Assembly: GCA_030838475.1 (NCBI GenBank)
Contig: JAUZFP010000104.1
Location: 1-41,768, forward strand
DNA from: Actinomycetota bacterium
Lineage (GTDB): Bacteria > Actinomycetota > Actinomycetes > Actinomycetales > Microbacteriaceae
Direction: 5' to 3'
Length of the DNA: 41,768 bases
This document shows, in pieces, positions 1-7,989 of this stretch (position 1 is the first letter of the stretch; every line of letters starts with the position of its first letter). A program made the translations under genes and the position numbers. The notes below the pieces were generated by a model that saw nothing but the letters and a program-made list of their open reading frames with translations, did not search any database and was not told where the DNA came from.

Positions 1-74
1 GGTCAAAAGGTATCGCTAATACAGACCGGTCAGTCGCCTGTGGACAGTTCGTGCCCCAAAAGTTCATCCTGCGC

Positions 75-80
75 TAAGTT
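75..80 (+). promoter_or_regulatory. Putative -10 box of leaderless lipoprotein gene
   Basis: TAAGTT lies 6 nt before the ATG at 87 and fits the actinobacterial TAnnnT pattern. With this spacing the transcript would start at or next to the start codon. No Shine-Dalgarno sequence is visible. The -35 region is not convincing. Confidence 0.4.
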
Positions 81-86
81 CTGCGC

Positions 87-647
87 ATGCGAACACGGAA
101 AAAGGTTGCCGCGCTCGTCGTCGCGAGCGTCCTATCGCTCACTTTGGCGGGCTGCGTTCAACCGTCCCCGCACGTCATTCCCACCTCGGAGCCCAGCACC
201 AAACCGGTCTTCGCGTCCGATGCGGAGGCACTAGCCGCGGCGAAGAGCGCGTTCACCGCCTACCTTTCGGTGTCCGACGAAGTTGCACATGATGGCGGCG
301 CTCAGGTTTCACGGCTCGCTCCTCTGGACTCCGCATCACAGTTCAAGCGCGACACGAAGTCCTTTGCCGAAATGCAGGCCGAGGGACATCGCACAGTGGG
401 AGATTCGGAATTCTCCGATGTTGCATTGGAGAGTTCTGAGGTATCGAACGGCAAGGCCCAGGTCGTCGCGTATATCTGCATGCAAATCGGTGGGACTCAA
501 TTGTTGGACGGGGCAGGTGCAAATGTCGGAGCCAACCGACCACTTGCCGTGCCGCTCGAGGTCTCGTTTGTAAGTCGAGCGATCGGCGACAAGACCCTTT
601 TAGTAGATCGGAGCGATGCATGGAACGGCACCGATTTTTGCTCGTAG
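87..647 (+). CDS. Secreted lipoprotein of unknown function
   Basis: The 186-residue product begins with a basic n-region (MRTRKK) and a hydrophobic stretch, then a lipobox TLAGC with the lipidated cysteine at residue 23. It should therefore be exported and anchored to the outer face of the membrane. The mature part starts with a Pro/Ser/Thr-rich linker, followed by a small domain of about 140 residues with an NTF2-like flavour (an AAAKSAFTAYLSV helix near residues 50-64). I do not recognise a specific family. Its last 28 bases overlap the next gene, so the two are probably translated together. The ATG is supported by the -10 box just upstream. Confidence 0.8.
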   Translation: MRTRKKVAALVVASVLSLTLAGCVQPSPHVIPTSEPSTKPVFASDAEALAAAKSAFTAYLSVSDEVAHDGGAQVSRLAPLDSASQFKRDTKSFAEMQAEGHRTVGDSEFSDVALESSEVSNGKAQVVAYICMQIGGTQLLDGAGANVGANRPLAVPLEVSFVSRAIGDKTLLVDRSDAWNGTDFCS

Positions 648-1417
648 GGCTAGTCACTGCCGCTCTACTTGTCGCCAGTGTTCCGTCTACTGCCTTCGGA
701 GTCCCACCTGGGTCCGGTTGTACGAGTGGGGACATTCTTAACGGGAACTGCCCGATCTCCGGCAACGTCAACGGCGACGGGGTGGACCTGAGTGGGCACG
801 AGGGTGCGCCGGGCTCCGGGTCTGGCACCTCGGGTGGAAACGGTAAGGGCAAGCCGGCTGTTCCATTCTGCCAAGGTCTTCCCGCTGCTTGCCAGAAGAT
901 CATCGTCATTCCACCCGGTGCTCCGGGCAATCCGGGATTGACGATCAACGACCTCAAGAACTTCCCGGCTGTCCCCGGCACCGACCACATGGAACCCAAC
1001 GGCTGGATGGTCGTCGGACTCGACACCAACTTCTACTCCGTCGTCGGCGTCGAGATCGTCAACGGCACTCTCCTCGGTCAACCCGCCAGCGTTCGCTTCA
1101 CACCCATCGCCTGGCACTGGACCTACGGAGATGGAACCGGCGCCACCCGCGCCACCCCCGGCGGAACGTGGGCGGCACAGGGCATCCCCGAGTTCGATCC
1201 CACCGCGACAAGTCACGTCTACGCCGCAGAGGGCACCTACTTCATCGACCTCAGCATCACCTTCAGCGCAGAGTACAAGTACGCGAACGGCAACTGGACC
1301 CGGGTGTTCGGCACCATCACCCTTCCGGCCAACCGCCTCAAGGCGACCGCCGGCGACGCCAAAACAGTTCTCGTGAACCGCGACTGCACCCAGAATCCCA
1401 GCGGCCCCGGCTGCTAG
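620..1417 (+). CDS. Secreted PKD-like domain protein
   Basis: The 265-residue protein has a signal peptide (about residues 1-27, likely cut after an Ala-rich segment ending STAFG). A Gly/Ser/Asn-rich low-complexity stretch follows (about 30-75). The C-terminal half resembles a PKD/Ig-like beta-sandwich: WHWTYGDGT near residues 173-181 and TSHVYAAEGTYFIDLSI near 197-213 are the typical 'YGDG...H.Y...G.Y.V' pattern. PKD domains usually mediate protein or carbohydrate contacts on the cell surface; no catalytic motif is visible. Cysteines in the N- and C-terminal parts could form disulfides. The ATG at 620 lies inside the end of the lipoprotein gene, in another frame, with GGAG 6 nt upstream, which suggests coupled translation. 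Function is unknown. Confidence 0.8.
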   Translation: MERHRFLLVGLVTAALLVASVPSTAFGVPPGSGCTSGDILNGNCPISGNVNGDGVDLSGHEGAPGSGSGTSGGNGKGKPAVPFCQGLPAACQKIIVIPPGAPGNPGLTINDLKNFPAVPGTDHMEPNGWMVVGLDTNFYSVVGVEIVNGTLLGQPASVRFTPIAWHWTYGDGTGATRATPGGTWAAQGIPEFDPTATSHVYAAEGTYFIDLSITFSAEYKYANGNWTRVFGTITLPANRLKATAGDAKTVLVNRDCTQNPSGPGC

Positions 1418-1472
1418 AGAGAGGAGCTCACCCCGCATCAGCGCCCGCCAGCCGCCGTACAGCCAGCACAAA

Positions 1473-1478
1473 TAGAAT
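1473..1478 (+). promoter_or_regulatory. Putative -10 box for the HtrA-type gene
   Basis: TAGAAT fits TAnnnT and lies 45 nt before the ATG at 1524. A good ribosome binding site, AAAGGAG, is close upstream of the start, so this transcript would have a leader. The -35 is unclear. Confidence 0.3.
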
Positions 1479-1523
1479 GTTCAGGTTTGCGGCCCAAGCT
1501 TGCAGTGCTGAAAGGAGCCCTAC

Positions 1524-2846
1524 ATGTCCGACGCACCATCGGAGCCCACCCGACCCGCCTCCCAGTACACCTCGGCAACGCAGCCGCAGCAGTACACCGA
1601 TCCCACCGACCCAACACCGCCGCAGAAGCGCGGGGGAGCAGGTATCGTCGTCGTCGCCGCGGTCGTAGCCGCCATCGTCGGTGGCGCCTCCGGCGCCGGA
1701 ATCGTCGTCGCCGTCGACGCCCAAAACAACTCAAACTCCGCCGCCACCAGCGCCGGTCCAACCAGCATCACGGTCAACGACAAGAAGAACGCGACGGCAA
1801 TCACGGCTGTCGCTGCGAAAGCGTCCCCCTCCGTCGTTACCATCAACGTCGCGGCATCGGATGAGGCCGGCACCGGTTCCGGCATCGTGCTGAGCGCCGA
1901 CGGGTACGTGCTCACCAACACCCACGTCGTCACGCTCGACGGTGACACCTCCGACACGACCATCCAGGTCGAAACCAACGACGGACGGATCCTCGCCGCC
2001 AAAGTCGTCGGCACCGACCCCATCGACGACCTCGCCGTCATCAAACTGCAGAACGTCAGCGACATGCAGCCCGCCCAGTTCGCCGACTCCAGCAAGCTCA
2101 ACGTCGGCGACATGGCAATCGCCATCGGCGCCCCGCTCGGACTCTCCGGCACCGTGACCAACGGCATCATCAGTGCCCTCAACCGAAGCATCACCGTGGC
2201 CTCCGCCGCAGCCCCAACCGGCGGCGACTCGTCTGGCGGCTCCGGCGGTAGCAGCCCGTTCAATTTCTGGAACTTCGGTGATGGCAGCGGCGGCGGAACG
2301 CAGACCCCGCCGACCACCGCATCCACCACCGTCGCGCTGTCCGTGATTCAGACGGACGCCGCAATCAACCCCGGCAACTCGGGTGGGGCACTCCTCGACA
2401 GCAACGGCAGGGTCATCGGCGTCAACTGCGCGATCGCCAGCGCCGGCGCATCCTCCGCCGACGGCAGCCAGAGCGGGAGCATCGGCGTCGGGTTCGCGAT
2501 TCCGTCCAACGTCGCACTGCGCATTGCGAACGACATCATCAAGAACGGGAAGGCAACTCACGGCCTGCTGGGCGCATCCGTCGAGGACGTCACGACCGCC
2601 GGAAGCGCCACAACTTCGAAGACGGTCGGCGCCAAGATCGCAGCCGTGACGGCCGGGGCGGCCGCCTCCAAAGCGGGCATCCAAGCCGGCGACATCGTGA
2701 CCAACTTCAACGGAATCCCGATCACCGGCGCCACCGACCTGACCGCGCAGGTGCGAGTTCTCGAGGCGGGGGCCAAGGCTTCGATCACGTACGTGCGGGG
2801 CGGCAAGGTCGTCAAAACCTCTGTGACGCTGGGGCAGCTGAAGTAG
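1524..2846 (+). CDS. HtrA/DegP-type trypsin-like serine protease with PDZ domain
   Basis: This 440-residue protein has a Pro/Gln/Thr-rich cytoplasmic tail (1-35), one membrane segment (about 40-64) and an extracellular S1C protease domain. The triad is visible as His134 (TNTHVV), Asp169 (IDDLAV) and Ser286 (GNSGGA). One PDZ domain follows (about 350-435). This is the layout of actinobacterial HtrA/PepD proteins, which degrade or refold damaged proteins outside the membrane and take part in envelope stress responses. Between the last core strands the protein carries a Ser/Gly/Pro/Thr-rich insertion (about 228-268). The start is supported by AAAGGAG upstream. It is apparently a single-gene unit, next to the wall-polymer genes. 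Confidence 0.93.
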   Translation: MSDAPSEPTRPASQYTSATQPQQYTDPTDPTPPQKRGGAGIVVVAAVVAAIVGGASGAGIVVAVDAQNNSNSAATSAGPTSITVNDKKNATAITAVAAKASPSVVTINVAASDEAGTGSGIVLSADGYVLTNTHVVTLDGDTSDTTIQVETNDGRILAAKVVGTDPIDDLAVIKLQNVSDMQPAQFADSSKLNVGDMAIAIGAPLGLSGTVTNGIISALNRSITVASAAAPTGGDSSGGSGGSSPFNFWNFGDGSGGGTQTPPTTASTTVALSVIQTDAAINPGNSGGALLDSNGRVIGVNCAIASAGASSADGSQSGSIGVGFAIPSNVALRIANDIIKNGKATHGLLGASVEDVTTAGSATTSKTVGAKIAAVTAGAAASKAGIQAGDIVTNFNGIPITGATDLTAQVRVLEAGAKASITYVRGGKVVKTSVTLGQLK

Positions 2847-2885
2847 TTCCCCCCGCGCCCGCGGTGGCCGAAAGTCGCGCGCTGG

Positions 2886-2891
2886 TAGGCT
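2886..2891 (+). promoter_or_regulatory. Putative -10 box for glycosyltransferase 2 gene
   Basis: TAGGCT matches TAnnnT and lies 31 nt before the TTG start at 2923. This implies a short leader containing GGAAG as ribosome binding site. No clear -35 is seen. Confidence 0.35.
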
Positions 2892-2922
2892 GAGCCGACC
2901 TCGTTCGACGTATTGGAAGAAC

Positions 2923-3975
2923 TTGCCGACCAACGACAAAGTAGCGCCCGGTGTGTCTTACGTGATGCCGGTGCTCAACGAGAAGGCGTACGTCGAGGAC
3001 GCCGTACGCACCATCCTTACCCAGGAATATGGCGGCGAACAGGACCTCGTTCTCGCCCTCGGACCGTCGACGGATGGCACGAACGAGCTGGTCGAAAAGT
3101 TGGCGAAAGCGGATGCCCGCGTCAGCTTCGTCCACAACCCCGGGACCGACATCCCGCTCGGTCTCAACCTGGCAATCGCGTCCACCGAGCACCCCATCAT
3201 CGTGCGGGTCGACGCACACTCCGAACTCGCGCCCGGGTATACGGAACGCGCCGTCGAAACGCTGGGCCGCACCGGTGCAGCCAACGTCGGCGGGATCATG
3301 GTCGCGAGCGGCAAGACGCCATTCCAGCTGGCGGTCGCCCGCGCCTATAACAGCAGATTCGGCCTCGGCGGCGCCAGCTACCACAGCGGCGGCAAGGAGG
3401 GTCCGGCGGAGTCCGCCTACCTCGGAGTATTTCGCCGCGAAATCCTGGAAGAGGTGGGCGGCTACGACCCGTCTCTCCGCCGCGGCGAGGACTGGGAACT
3501 CAACCTGCGCATCCGCGAGGCCGGGCACACCGTCTGGTTCGACCCGGAACTCAAAGTCACCTATTGGCCGCGAGAGAACTGGCGCAAACTGACTCGACAG
3601 TTCTTCACGACCGGCGTCTGGCGCGGGGAGCTGGTACGCAGGCACCCGCGGCAAACCCCGCTGCGATTCTTCGCACCGCCGCTCCTGGTGCTCGCCTTTC
3701 TCGCGAGCATCATCGGCGGGTCACTGCAGATCGCGGGCGTCATCCACTGGGGCAAGCTGAGCTACCTCGTGTTCGCCGTCCACATCGGTCTCGTCGCCTA
3801 CATCCTGCTGCTGATCTACCTCGGGCTGATCTACGAGAACGGCAAGTCCTGGCGGGACCGATGGCTGTTCATCCTCGTGCTTCCGACGATGCACCTCAGC
3901 TGGGGAGCCGGCTTCCTGCGCGGTCTCTTCGCGGGAGGCCGCGACACGATGGATACCTCGAGAACCGACCTCTAG
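2923..3975 (+). CDS. Family 2 glycosyltransferase, ExoA-like, membrane-bound
   Basis: The 350-residue protein has a GT-A fold: VSYVMPVLNE at residues 11-20, the nucleotide-sugar/metal motif VDAH (96-99, DxH variant of DxD) and the acceptor-side ED-W (189-191). Three hydrophobic segments at about 252-275, 283-310 and 318-340 anchor it in the membrane. It resembles succinoglycan-type (ExoA) transferases that add a sugar to a lipid-linked or surface polysaccharide. The TTG start is chosen because a Met further in (residue 15) would remove the first beta strand; GGAAG lies just upstream. It is convergent with the two-module phosphotransferase gene and separated from it by a strong hairpin, so it probably serves the same cell-envelope region. 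Confidence 0.88.
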   Translation: MPTNDKVAPGVSYVMPVLNEKAYVEDAVRTILTQEYGGEQDLVLALGPSTDGTNELVEKLAKADARVSFVHNPGTDIPLGLNLAIASTEHPIIVRVDAHSELAPGYTERAVETLGRTGAANVGGIMVASGKTPFQLAVARAYNSRFGLGGASYHSGGKEGPAESAYLGVFRREILEEVGGYDPSLRRGEDWELNLRIREAGHTVWFDPELKVTYWPRENWRKLTRQFFTTGVWRGELVRRHPRQTPLRFFAPPLLVLAFLASIIGGSLQIAGVIHWGKLSYLVFAVHIGLVAYILLLIYLGLIYENGKSWRDRWLFILVLPTMHLSWGAGFLRGLFAGGRDTMDTSRTDL

Positions 3976-3998
3976 TCGCGATTGCCGAGCAACTTCGC

Positions 3999-4048
3999 CC
4001 GTTTGGGACGATTTCGCCCGCGCGCGCAGGCGAAATCGTCCCAAACGG
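3999..4048. terminator. Perfect 20-bp inverted repeat, bidirectional terminator
   Basis: The arms 3999-4018 and 4029-4048 are perfectly complementary over 20 bp, with a 10-nt GC-rich loop. The arms contain TTTGGGACGATTTCGCC and its complement. The element lies between the convergent genes ending at 3975 (+) and 4066 (-), so it can stop transcription from both sides. There is no long T-run. The regular stem also makes it a candidate copy of a dispersed palindromic repeat; no second copy was noticed by eye in this window. Confidence 0.7.
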
Positions 4049-4065
4049 AGTGAATCGCGAACTGG

Positions 4066-6825
4066 TCAGGGTGCGTCGAGGATGCTCTCGTCGATCATCC
4101 GCTGCACGACGCGTTCGCCGGCCCGGCCATCGTCGTGCGGGTTGAACCGTTGCCGCCAGGCCGCGTACCGTTCGGCGAATTCGGCCGGATTGGGTGTGCG
4201 AACCTGCCTCACGAGTTCCGTAGGGTCGGTGAGGACCGGTCCGGGCGCATCCGCCAGCAGGTCGAAGTAGAACCCGCGAAGATCGTCTCGATAGTGCGCG
4301 AGGTCGGGCGTGAAGAAGTAGATCGGTTTTCCGGTCACGCTGAAGTCGAACATCACGGACGAGTAGTCGGTGATCAGCGCATCCGCGATCTGGAACAGTT
4401 CGGAGATGTCCGGATAGCTGGTGACGTCGAGCACGCCGTCGGCGACGACCTCCGCCCCAGGCTGGAGGCTGCGCGAGTGTCCGCGGATGAGCGTGACAAA
4501 CCCGTCGCCGAGTTCGCGGCCGAAGCGGGCGACATCGAGATGGTCGACCTTGCCCGGCCGGTCGTCGCGCCACGTCGGCGCATACAGCACAACCGTTGAC
4601 CGCTTCGGGATACCGAGACGCGCACGGACCGCATCGCCGTCGCCGCTCACCAGGATGTCGTCGCGCGGATACCCTTCCTGCCAGATCGGGCCGCGGAAGG
4701 CGTAGGCGGACCGGAACACGTCAGCGCTGAACGGGTTCTGTGCGAGCATGACGTTCCAGTGCGACTTCTCGCGCCGGGTCGCGATCGCCGTTCTGAGCTT
4801 GACGTCCGGGCGGTCGAGCGCGAGCCGTTTGAGCGGCGTGCCGTGCCACGTCTGCAACACGGTCTGGCCGCGGCGCTTGGTGAACCGTTTCCGCAGCCAG
4901 TCGTTGACGACCAGGACCCGTGAGGATGCCCGAGCCTGCCACCACGCTTCGCTGCCCTCGATGATGGCGACCGCCCCATCCGGGACCTCGACCGAACCAT
5001 CGATCACGCTCCAGTACCGTGTCACGTCCGGGCGTAGCCGCGTGATCGCGCGGTCGATACCGCGCGGGTTGGATGACACGTTCTGGCCGTAGTAGCTCTC
5101 GAAGAAGATCGAGCTCCCGGTGGCGCGCCCCGCCCGGCGGTATTGGGACTGCAGCCGAGCCTGGTTCCTGGCGCCCACCTCGGTGTCCGACAGCGCGGGC
5201 GCGAAGTCGATCGTGACGCCCAGGGTCGCCGACGGCATCGTGTAGCGAAACAGGCCAGCACGAAGACCGGGGGCCGCCGCGGGGATTGCGTTCGCGGCGT
5301 CCAGGGGTCGACCATCGGCATCCTCGATGCGCAGGGTGTACCGCCCGCTCGACGGCGACAGCAACGGTCCGCCGAGCCGCGAGGTGAGGAGCGGGATGGT
5401 GGCGGTCCAGTCGTCACCCTTCGTCTTTACCGTGCCCACCAGCCTCCCGCGGGGCCCGACGAGTTGCACCGATTCGGGTCCTCGGTCGGCAAAGCGGCCG
5501 GCGACGGTGAGCGCCGGAGAGTCGCCGTCCGAGATGTTCGCTGCGACCACGACGAGTGGGAGGGTGGGGATCGTGAGATCCGGCCGGTCACCCCCGGCAA
5601 GTCTCGAGACAACCGCGTCGTATACCCGCGCGGTATTGCGGCCGTCGGTGAAGCTGAACACGCGGTTCGCGAGCCAACGTGTGTGCTCGGTCATCCGTTT
5701 CTTGACCGCCGCGGACGCGTCGCGTTCCCGCAGCAGCGAGATCGCGCCCGCCCAGTCGATCACCTCGTATCCGCCGGTGAAGTCCGAGAACGGCTCGTAT
5801 GCTCCGCGGCTCGAGGAATACACCAGGACGTCGGGGGCGAGAAAGATCATCGGTCCGCCGACGAGCGAGTAGTCGAACGCGATGGATGAGTAGTCGGTGA
5901 TCAGCGTGTCCATGGCGGGCAATAGGGGGTTGATGTCGCCCTGGAGGTTCGCGCCAAGCATCCGGATGCGCGGGGAAAGTTCCGCGCCGACCGAGTAGTC
6001 GCCGGCACCCAGCGGATGGGAACGGATCAGCAGCATCGAGTCGGTCGCACCGAGGTAGGCGATGATGTCATCCCAATCGGCGGCCGTCGGGATGAGGGGA
6101 TCTTCGGCACCGTCCCGCCAGGTCGGGGCGTAGAGCACGACATGTGCGGCGAGCTCCTGCCCGCCGAGCAGCGTCGCGACTTTCGCGCGAGCGTCCTCCC
6201 GGGTCTCGGTCGCCAGGATGTCGTCGCGCGGGTCGCCGGTGACGATGACGCGGTCCGCCGGGAGGCCAAACGCGGTTCGGATGCGCGCAGCGGCGACGGG
6301 CGACGCGGTCGCGAACAGCCGGATGCCGCGCGCCGACCGCATGTAGGCGCCGCGGATGAGCCGTCGGACGAACCCGAATCGCGACAGAACCGGGAGCTGC
6401 ACGGTGGCGGGCGAGTCGAGGTGGATGTGCTTGAACGGGATACCGTGCCAGAGCTGCACCACGTACGCACCCTGCACGCCGAAGCGGTTGGCATCCCCGA
6501 ATCCGTGTGTGACGACGACGACCCGTGCCCGCAGCGTCAGCCAGAATCCGCGCGGACTCCGCGCCGGCACGGTCGCGATTCCGAGCGTTCGCGCGTCGGC
6601 GGCATCGCGCTCGTTTCGGGTGAGCCAGACCGTCCGGAGTGTGGGATCGGCCGCGTGCGCGTACCGCAGGAGGGCGAGCGATCCCTCGCCCACGCCGCTT
6701 CCCGAGCCGAACGCCCAGAGCCCTTTAGAGCGCGGGACGACGAGGCTGGCGAGCACACCGAGGCCGTAAAGCGGGAGGGCTAGTACCTTCTTGACATTCC
6801 CTGTTGCGAAGGTGAAACGGGCCAC
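4066..6825 (-). CDS. Two-module CDP-glycerol/ribitol phosphotransferase (TagF/TarL-like)
   Basis: This 919-residue protein holds two complete CDP-polyol phosphotransferase modules. Module 1 (about 20-410) shows QLWHG (124-128), LYAPTWRD (231-238), LIRSHP (266-271) and ITDYSS (309-314). Module 2 (about 575-919) shows QTWHG (658-662), LYAPTWRD (747-754), LIRGH (779-783) and ITDYSS (818-823). The histidines in WHG and in RxH are the residues known to be needed in TagF-type enzymes. A beta-rich linker (about 420-545) joins them. Such enzymes transfer glycerol- or ribitol-phosphate from CDP-polyol to a wall polymer at the inner membrane face. Two intact modules suggest priming plus polymerisation, or two different polyol donors. 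The start is GTG, with TACTGT 6 nt upstream (leaderless). It is transcribed divergently from the toxin-antitoxin pair. Confidence 0.9.
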   Translation of the reverse strand: MARFTFATGNVKKVLALPLYGLGVLASLVVPRSKGLWAFGSGSGVGEGSLALLRYAHAADPTLRTVWLTRNERDAADARTLGIATVPARSPRGFWLTLRARVVVVTHGFGDANRFGVQGAYVVQLWHGIPFKHIHLDSPATVQLPVLSRFGFVRRLIRGAYMRSARGIRLFATASPVAAARIRTAFGLPADRVIVTGDPRDDILATETREDARAKVATLLGGQELAAHVVLYAPTWRDGAEDPLIPTAADWDDIIAYLGATDSMLLIRSHPLGAGDYSVGAELSPRIRMLGANLQGDINPLLPAMDTLITDYSSIAFDYSLVGGPMIFLAPDVLVYSSSRGAYEPFSDFTGGYEVIDWAGAISLLRERDASAAVKKRMTEHTRWLANRVFSFTDGRNTARVYDAVVSRLAGGDRPDLTIPTLPLVVVAANISDGDSPALTVAGRFADRGPESVQLVGPRGRLVGTVKTKGDDWTATIPLLTSRLGGPLLSPSSGRYTLRIEDADGRPLDAANAIPAAAPGLRAGLFRYTMPSATLGVTIDFAPALSDTEVGARNQARLQSQYRRAGRATGSSIFFESYYGQNVSSNPRGIDRAITRLRPDVTRYWSVIDGSVEVPDGAVAIIEGSEAWWQARASSRVLVVNDWLRKRFTKRRGQTVLQTWHGTPLKRLALDRPDVKLRTAIATRREKSHWNVMLAQNPFSADVFRSAYAFRGPIWQEGYPRDDILVSGDGDAVRARLGIPKRSTVVLYAPTWRDDRPGKVDHLDVARFGRELGDGFVTLIRGHSRSLQPGAEVVADGVLDVTSYPDISELFQIADALITDYSSVMFDFSVTGKPIYFFTPDLAHYRDDLRGFYFDLLADAPGPVLTDPTELVRQVRTPNPAEFAERYAAWRQRFNPHDDGRAGERVVQRMIDESILDAP

Positions 6826-6831
6826 GCCTCG

Positions 6832-6837
6832 ACAGTA
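6832..6837 (-). promoter_or_regulatory. Putative -10 box for two-module phosphotransferase gene
   Basis: On the minus strand TACTGT (TAnnnT) lies 6 nt before the GTG start at 6825, with no Shine-Dalgarno sequence between, which points to a leaderless transcript. An overlapping GATACT 2 nt further upstream is an alternative. Confidence 0.35.
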
Positions 6838-6868
6838 TCAGCCGGGTCGACTCGCCCTGATTGTTCTC

Positions 6869-6886
6869 TGTACAACCATGTACAAT
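6869..6886 (+). promoter_or_regulatory. Phd/YefM-type double TGTACA operator over the -10 box
   Basis: Two copies of the palindrome TGTACA (6869-6874 and 6879-6884) sit 10 bp apart, one helical turn. TGTACA is the known core recognised by YefM-type antitoxins. The second copy overlaps a -10 box TACAAT (6881-6886), which lies 7 nt before the ATG at 6894. Binding of the antitoxin, or of its complex with the toxin, would block RNA polymerase. This is the expected autoregulation of a toxin-antitoxin operon. Confidence 0.7.
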
Positions 6887-6893
6887 TTCGATC

Positions 6894-7205
6894 ATGGAAA
6901 GCCTGAGCCTCACGGATGCCCGTGCCCAACTTCCCCAACTCCTCGACAGGGTCGCGGCGGGTGAGTCCTTCGCGATTACTCGGCACGGTGCCAACGTCGC
7001 TGTGCTGGTGGCTCACGATACGTGGATGAAGACCAAGACTCACGACGTGATTCTGCAGGCGCGCGAACTGCGACGTCGCATAGAAGCTGCGCGCGGTAAG
7101 CCGATTGATTGGTCGGGCCCAGCTGCGGACCCGGCCGAGTCCGACCTGCTCATCGAGGAGCTTCGACGGAGCAAGGGTCCCTATCCTGACGGTCGAGAAG
7201 AATAA
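6894..7205 (+). CDS. Phd/YefM family antitoxin
   Basis: The 103-residue protein has the Phd/YefM N-terminal fold: SLTDARAQLPQLLDRVAAGE (residues about 4-23), then the strand pattern FAITRHGANVAVLVAHDTW. This domain dimerises and binds the operator. The C-terminal tail (about 55-103, rich in Arg, Glu and Pro) is expected to be disordered until it wraps around the toxin. The ATG at 6894 fits the family start and lies directly behind the -10 box. An earlier in-frame TTG at 6861 would put the operator inside the coding region and is rejected. The toxin gene follows without a gap (TAA then GTG). Confidence 0.9.
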   Translation: MESLSLTDARAQLPQLLDRVAAGESFAITRHGANVAVLVAHDTWMKTKTHDVILQARELRRRIEAARGKPIDWSGPAADPAESDLLIEELRRSKGPYPDGREE

Positions 7206-7595
7206 GTGGATGCGTTCGACGCGGATGTGATCATCTTTGCCGCAAAGCGCGATTCTCGCGGCGAGGTTGCCATCCGACTGGTTAGCGCAGCGGCAGCATC
7301 CGGTGACGTAATCGGTTCAGTCGTTCTCGTTAGTGAGGTGTTCGCTGCTGCGATGGGGGTGATCGACGAGACCGAGCTGGAGCGACTCATTAGCATCATC
7401 GCCGCCCTGGACCTGAAGGATGTGGACTACGAAGTCGCTGATCTTGCGGGCACACTACGCACAAAATATCGGCTGAAAACGCCGGATGCGCTTCACCTGG
7501 CGACTGCCGTGCTGTGGGGCGCTGACCGATTTCATACCAACAACCGCAAAGACTTCGGACAGCATTTCGACGAGATCGAGATTGTGTTCCCCTAG
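7206..7595 (+). CDS. VapC-like PIN-domain toxin
   Basis: The 129-residue protein is a PIN-domain ribonuclease. Acidic residues of the active site are visible as Asp5 (FDADV), Glu44 (VSEVF), Asp94 (TPDALHLATA) and Asp116 (NRKDF). The usual TND near the C-terminus is TNN (111-113), so one acidic position is Asn, as in a number of PIN proteins. VapC toxins cleave RNA, commonly tRNA, with Mg2+. The GTG start directly follows the antitoxin stop codon, giving tight coupling. Pairing a PIN toxin with a Phd-type rather than VapB-type antitoxin is known but less common. Confidence 0.88.
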   Translation: MDAFDADVIIFAAKRDSRGEVAIRLVSAAAASGDVIGSVVLVSEVFAAAMGVIDETELERLISIIAALDLKDVDYEVADLAGTLRTKYRLKTPDALHLATAVLWGADRFHTNNRKDFGQHFDEIEIVFP

Positions 7596-7626
7596 GACTG
7601 ATCCTCAGGACGAGGCGTGGGACGCC

Positions 7627-7641
7627 GCCGTGAGCGACGGC
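7627..7641. terminator. Short hairpin between convergent genes
   Basis: GCCGT-GAGCG-ACGGC forms a perfect 5-bp stem with a 5-nt loop, 31 nt after the toxin stop codon and 15 nt from the end of the opposing small gene. It could end transcription from either side. There is no T-run, so this is a weak call. Confidence 0.3.
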
Positions 7642-7655
7642 CTGGGCGCTGACCG

Positions 7656-7952
7656 CTAGAAGCTCACCCGCCAGAGGTACTCGTGGCCGTTCGGCCGGAA
7701 CCACCGCACCAGCCCGATGGTGTCCTTTGCCAGGTCGTGACCGGAGATGACGATCTCCAACGCATCACCCGCCTCGAGCGTGGATGGCGCCGACGCCGGC
7801 ATCATGCCCGATCCGTACAGGTTGAAGGTGACCGCAGTGAGGCGCTCGCGCCCGAGGTTGCGAAGGGTGAAGTGACCGTCCCCGCGCTCGAACAGCCACG
7901 GAACGCGGTAGGCGCTGTCGGTGCTGAGCGCGGCGAGGTGGGTTCGGGTCAT
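7656..7952 (-). CDS. Small conserved protein of unknown function
   Basis: The 98-residue reading frame (from ATG at 7952) gives a compact, beta-rich protein with motifs such as LTAVTFNLYGSGMM and VRWFRPNGHEYLWRV. There is no signal peptide or membrane segment. A longer reading from 8036 would overlap the upstream gene by 47 bp and adds an unlikely Pro/Arg/Ser-rich start, so the inner ATG is preferred, although no good ribosome binding site precedes it. It lies last in the operon permease - ATPase - EcsC-like protein. I do not recognise the family. Confidence 0.6.
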   Translation of the reverse strand: MTRTHLAALSTDSAYRVPWLFERGDGHFTLRNLGRERLTAVTFNLYGSGMMPASAPSTLEAGDALEIVISGHDLAKDTIGLVRWFRPNGHEYLWRVSF

Positions 7953-7989
7953 GCTCGAAAAGTAGCTGCCACATCCGACCGCCCCGGCG

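Noticed and set aside
1731-2939. 402-codon open frame on the minus strand
   Set aside because: Antisense to the clear HtrA gene; composition (Gly/Asp/Val/Arg-rich) is typical of GC-rich shadow frames and no domain is visible.
5143-5889. 248-codon open frame on the plus strand
   Set aside because: Shadow of the two-module phosphotransferase; no start signals or domain.
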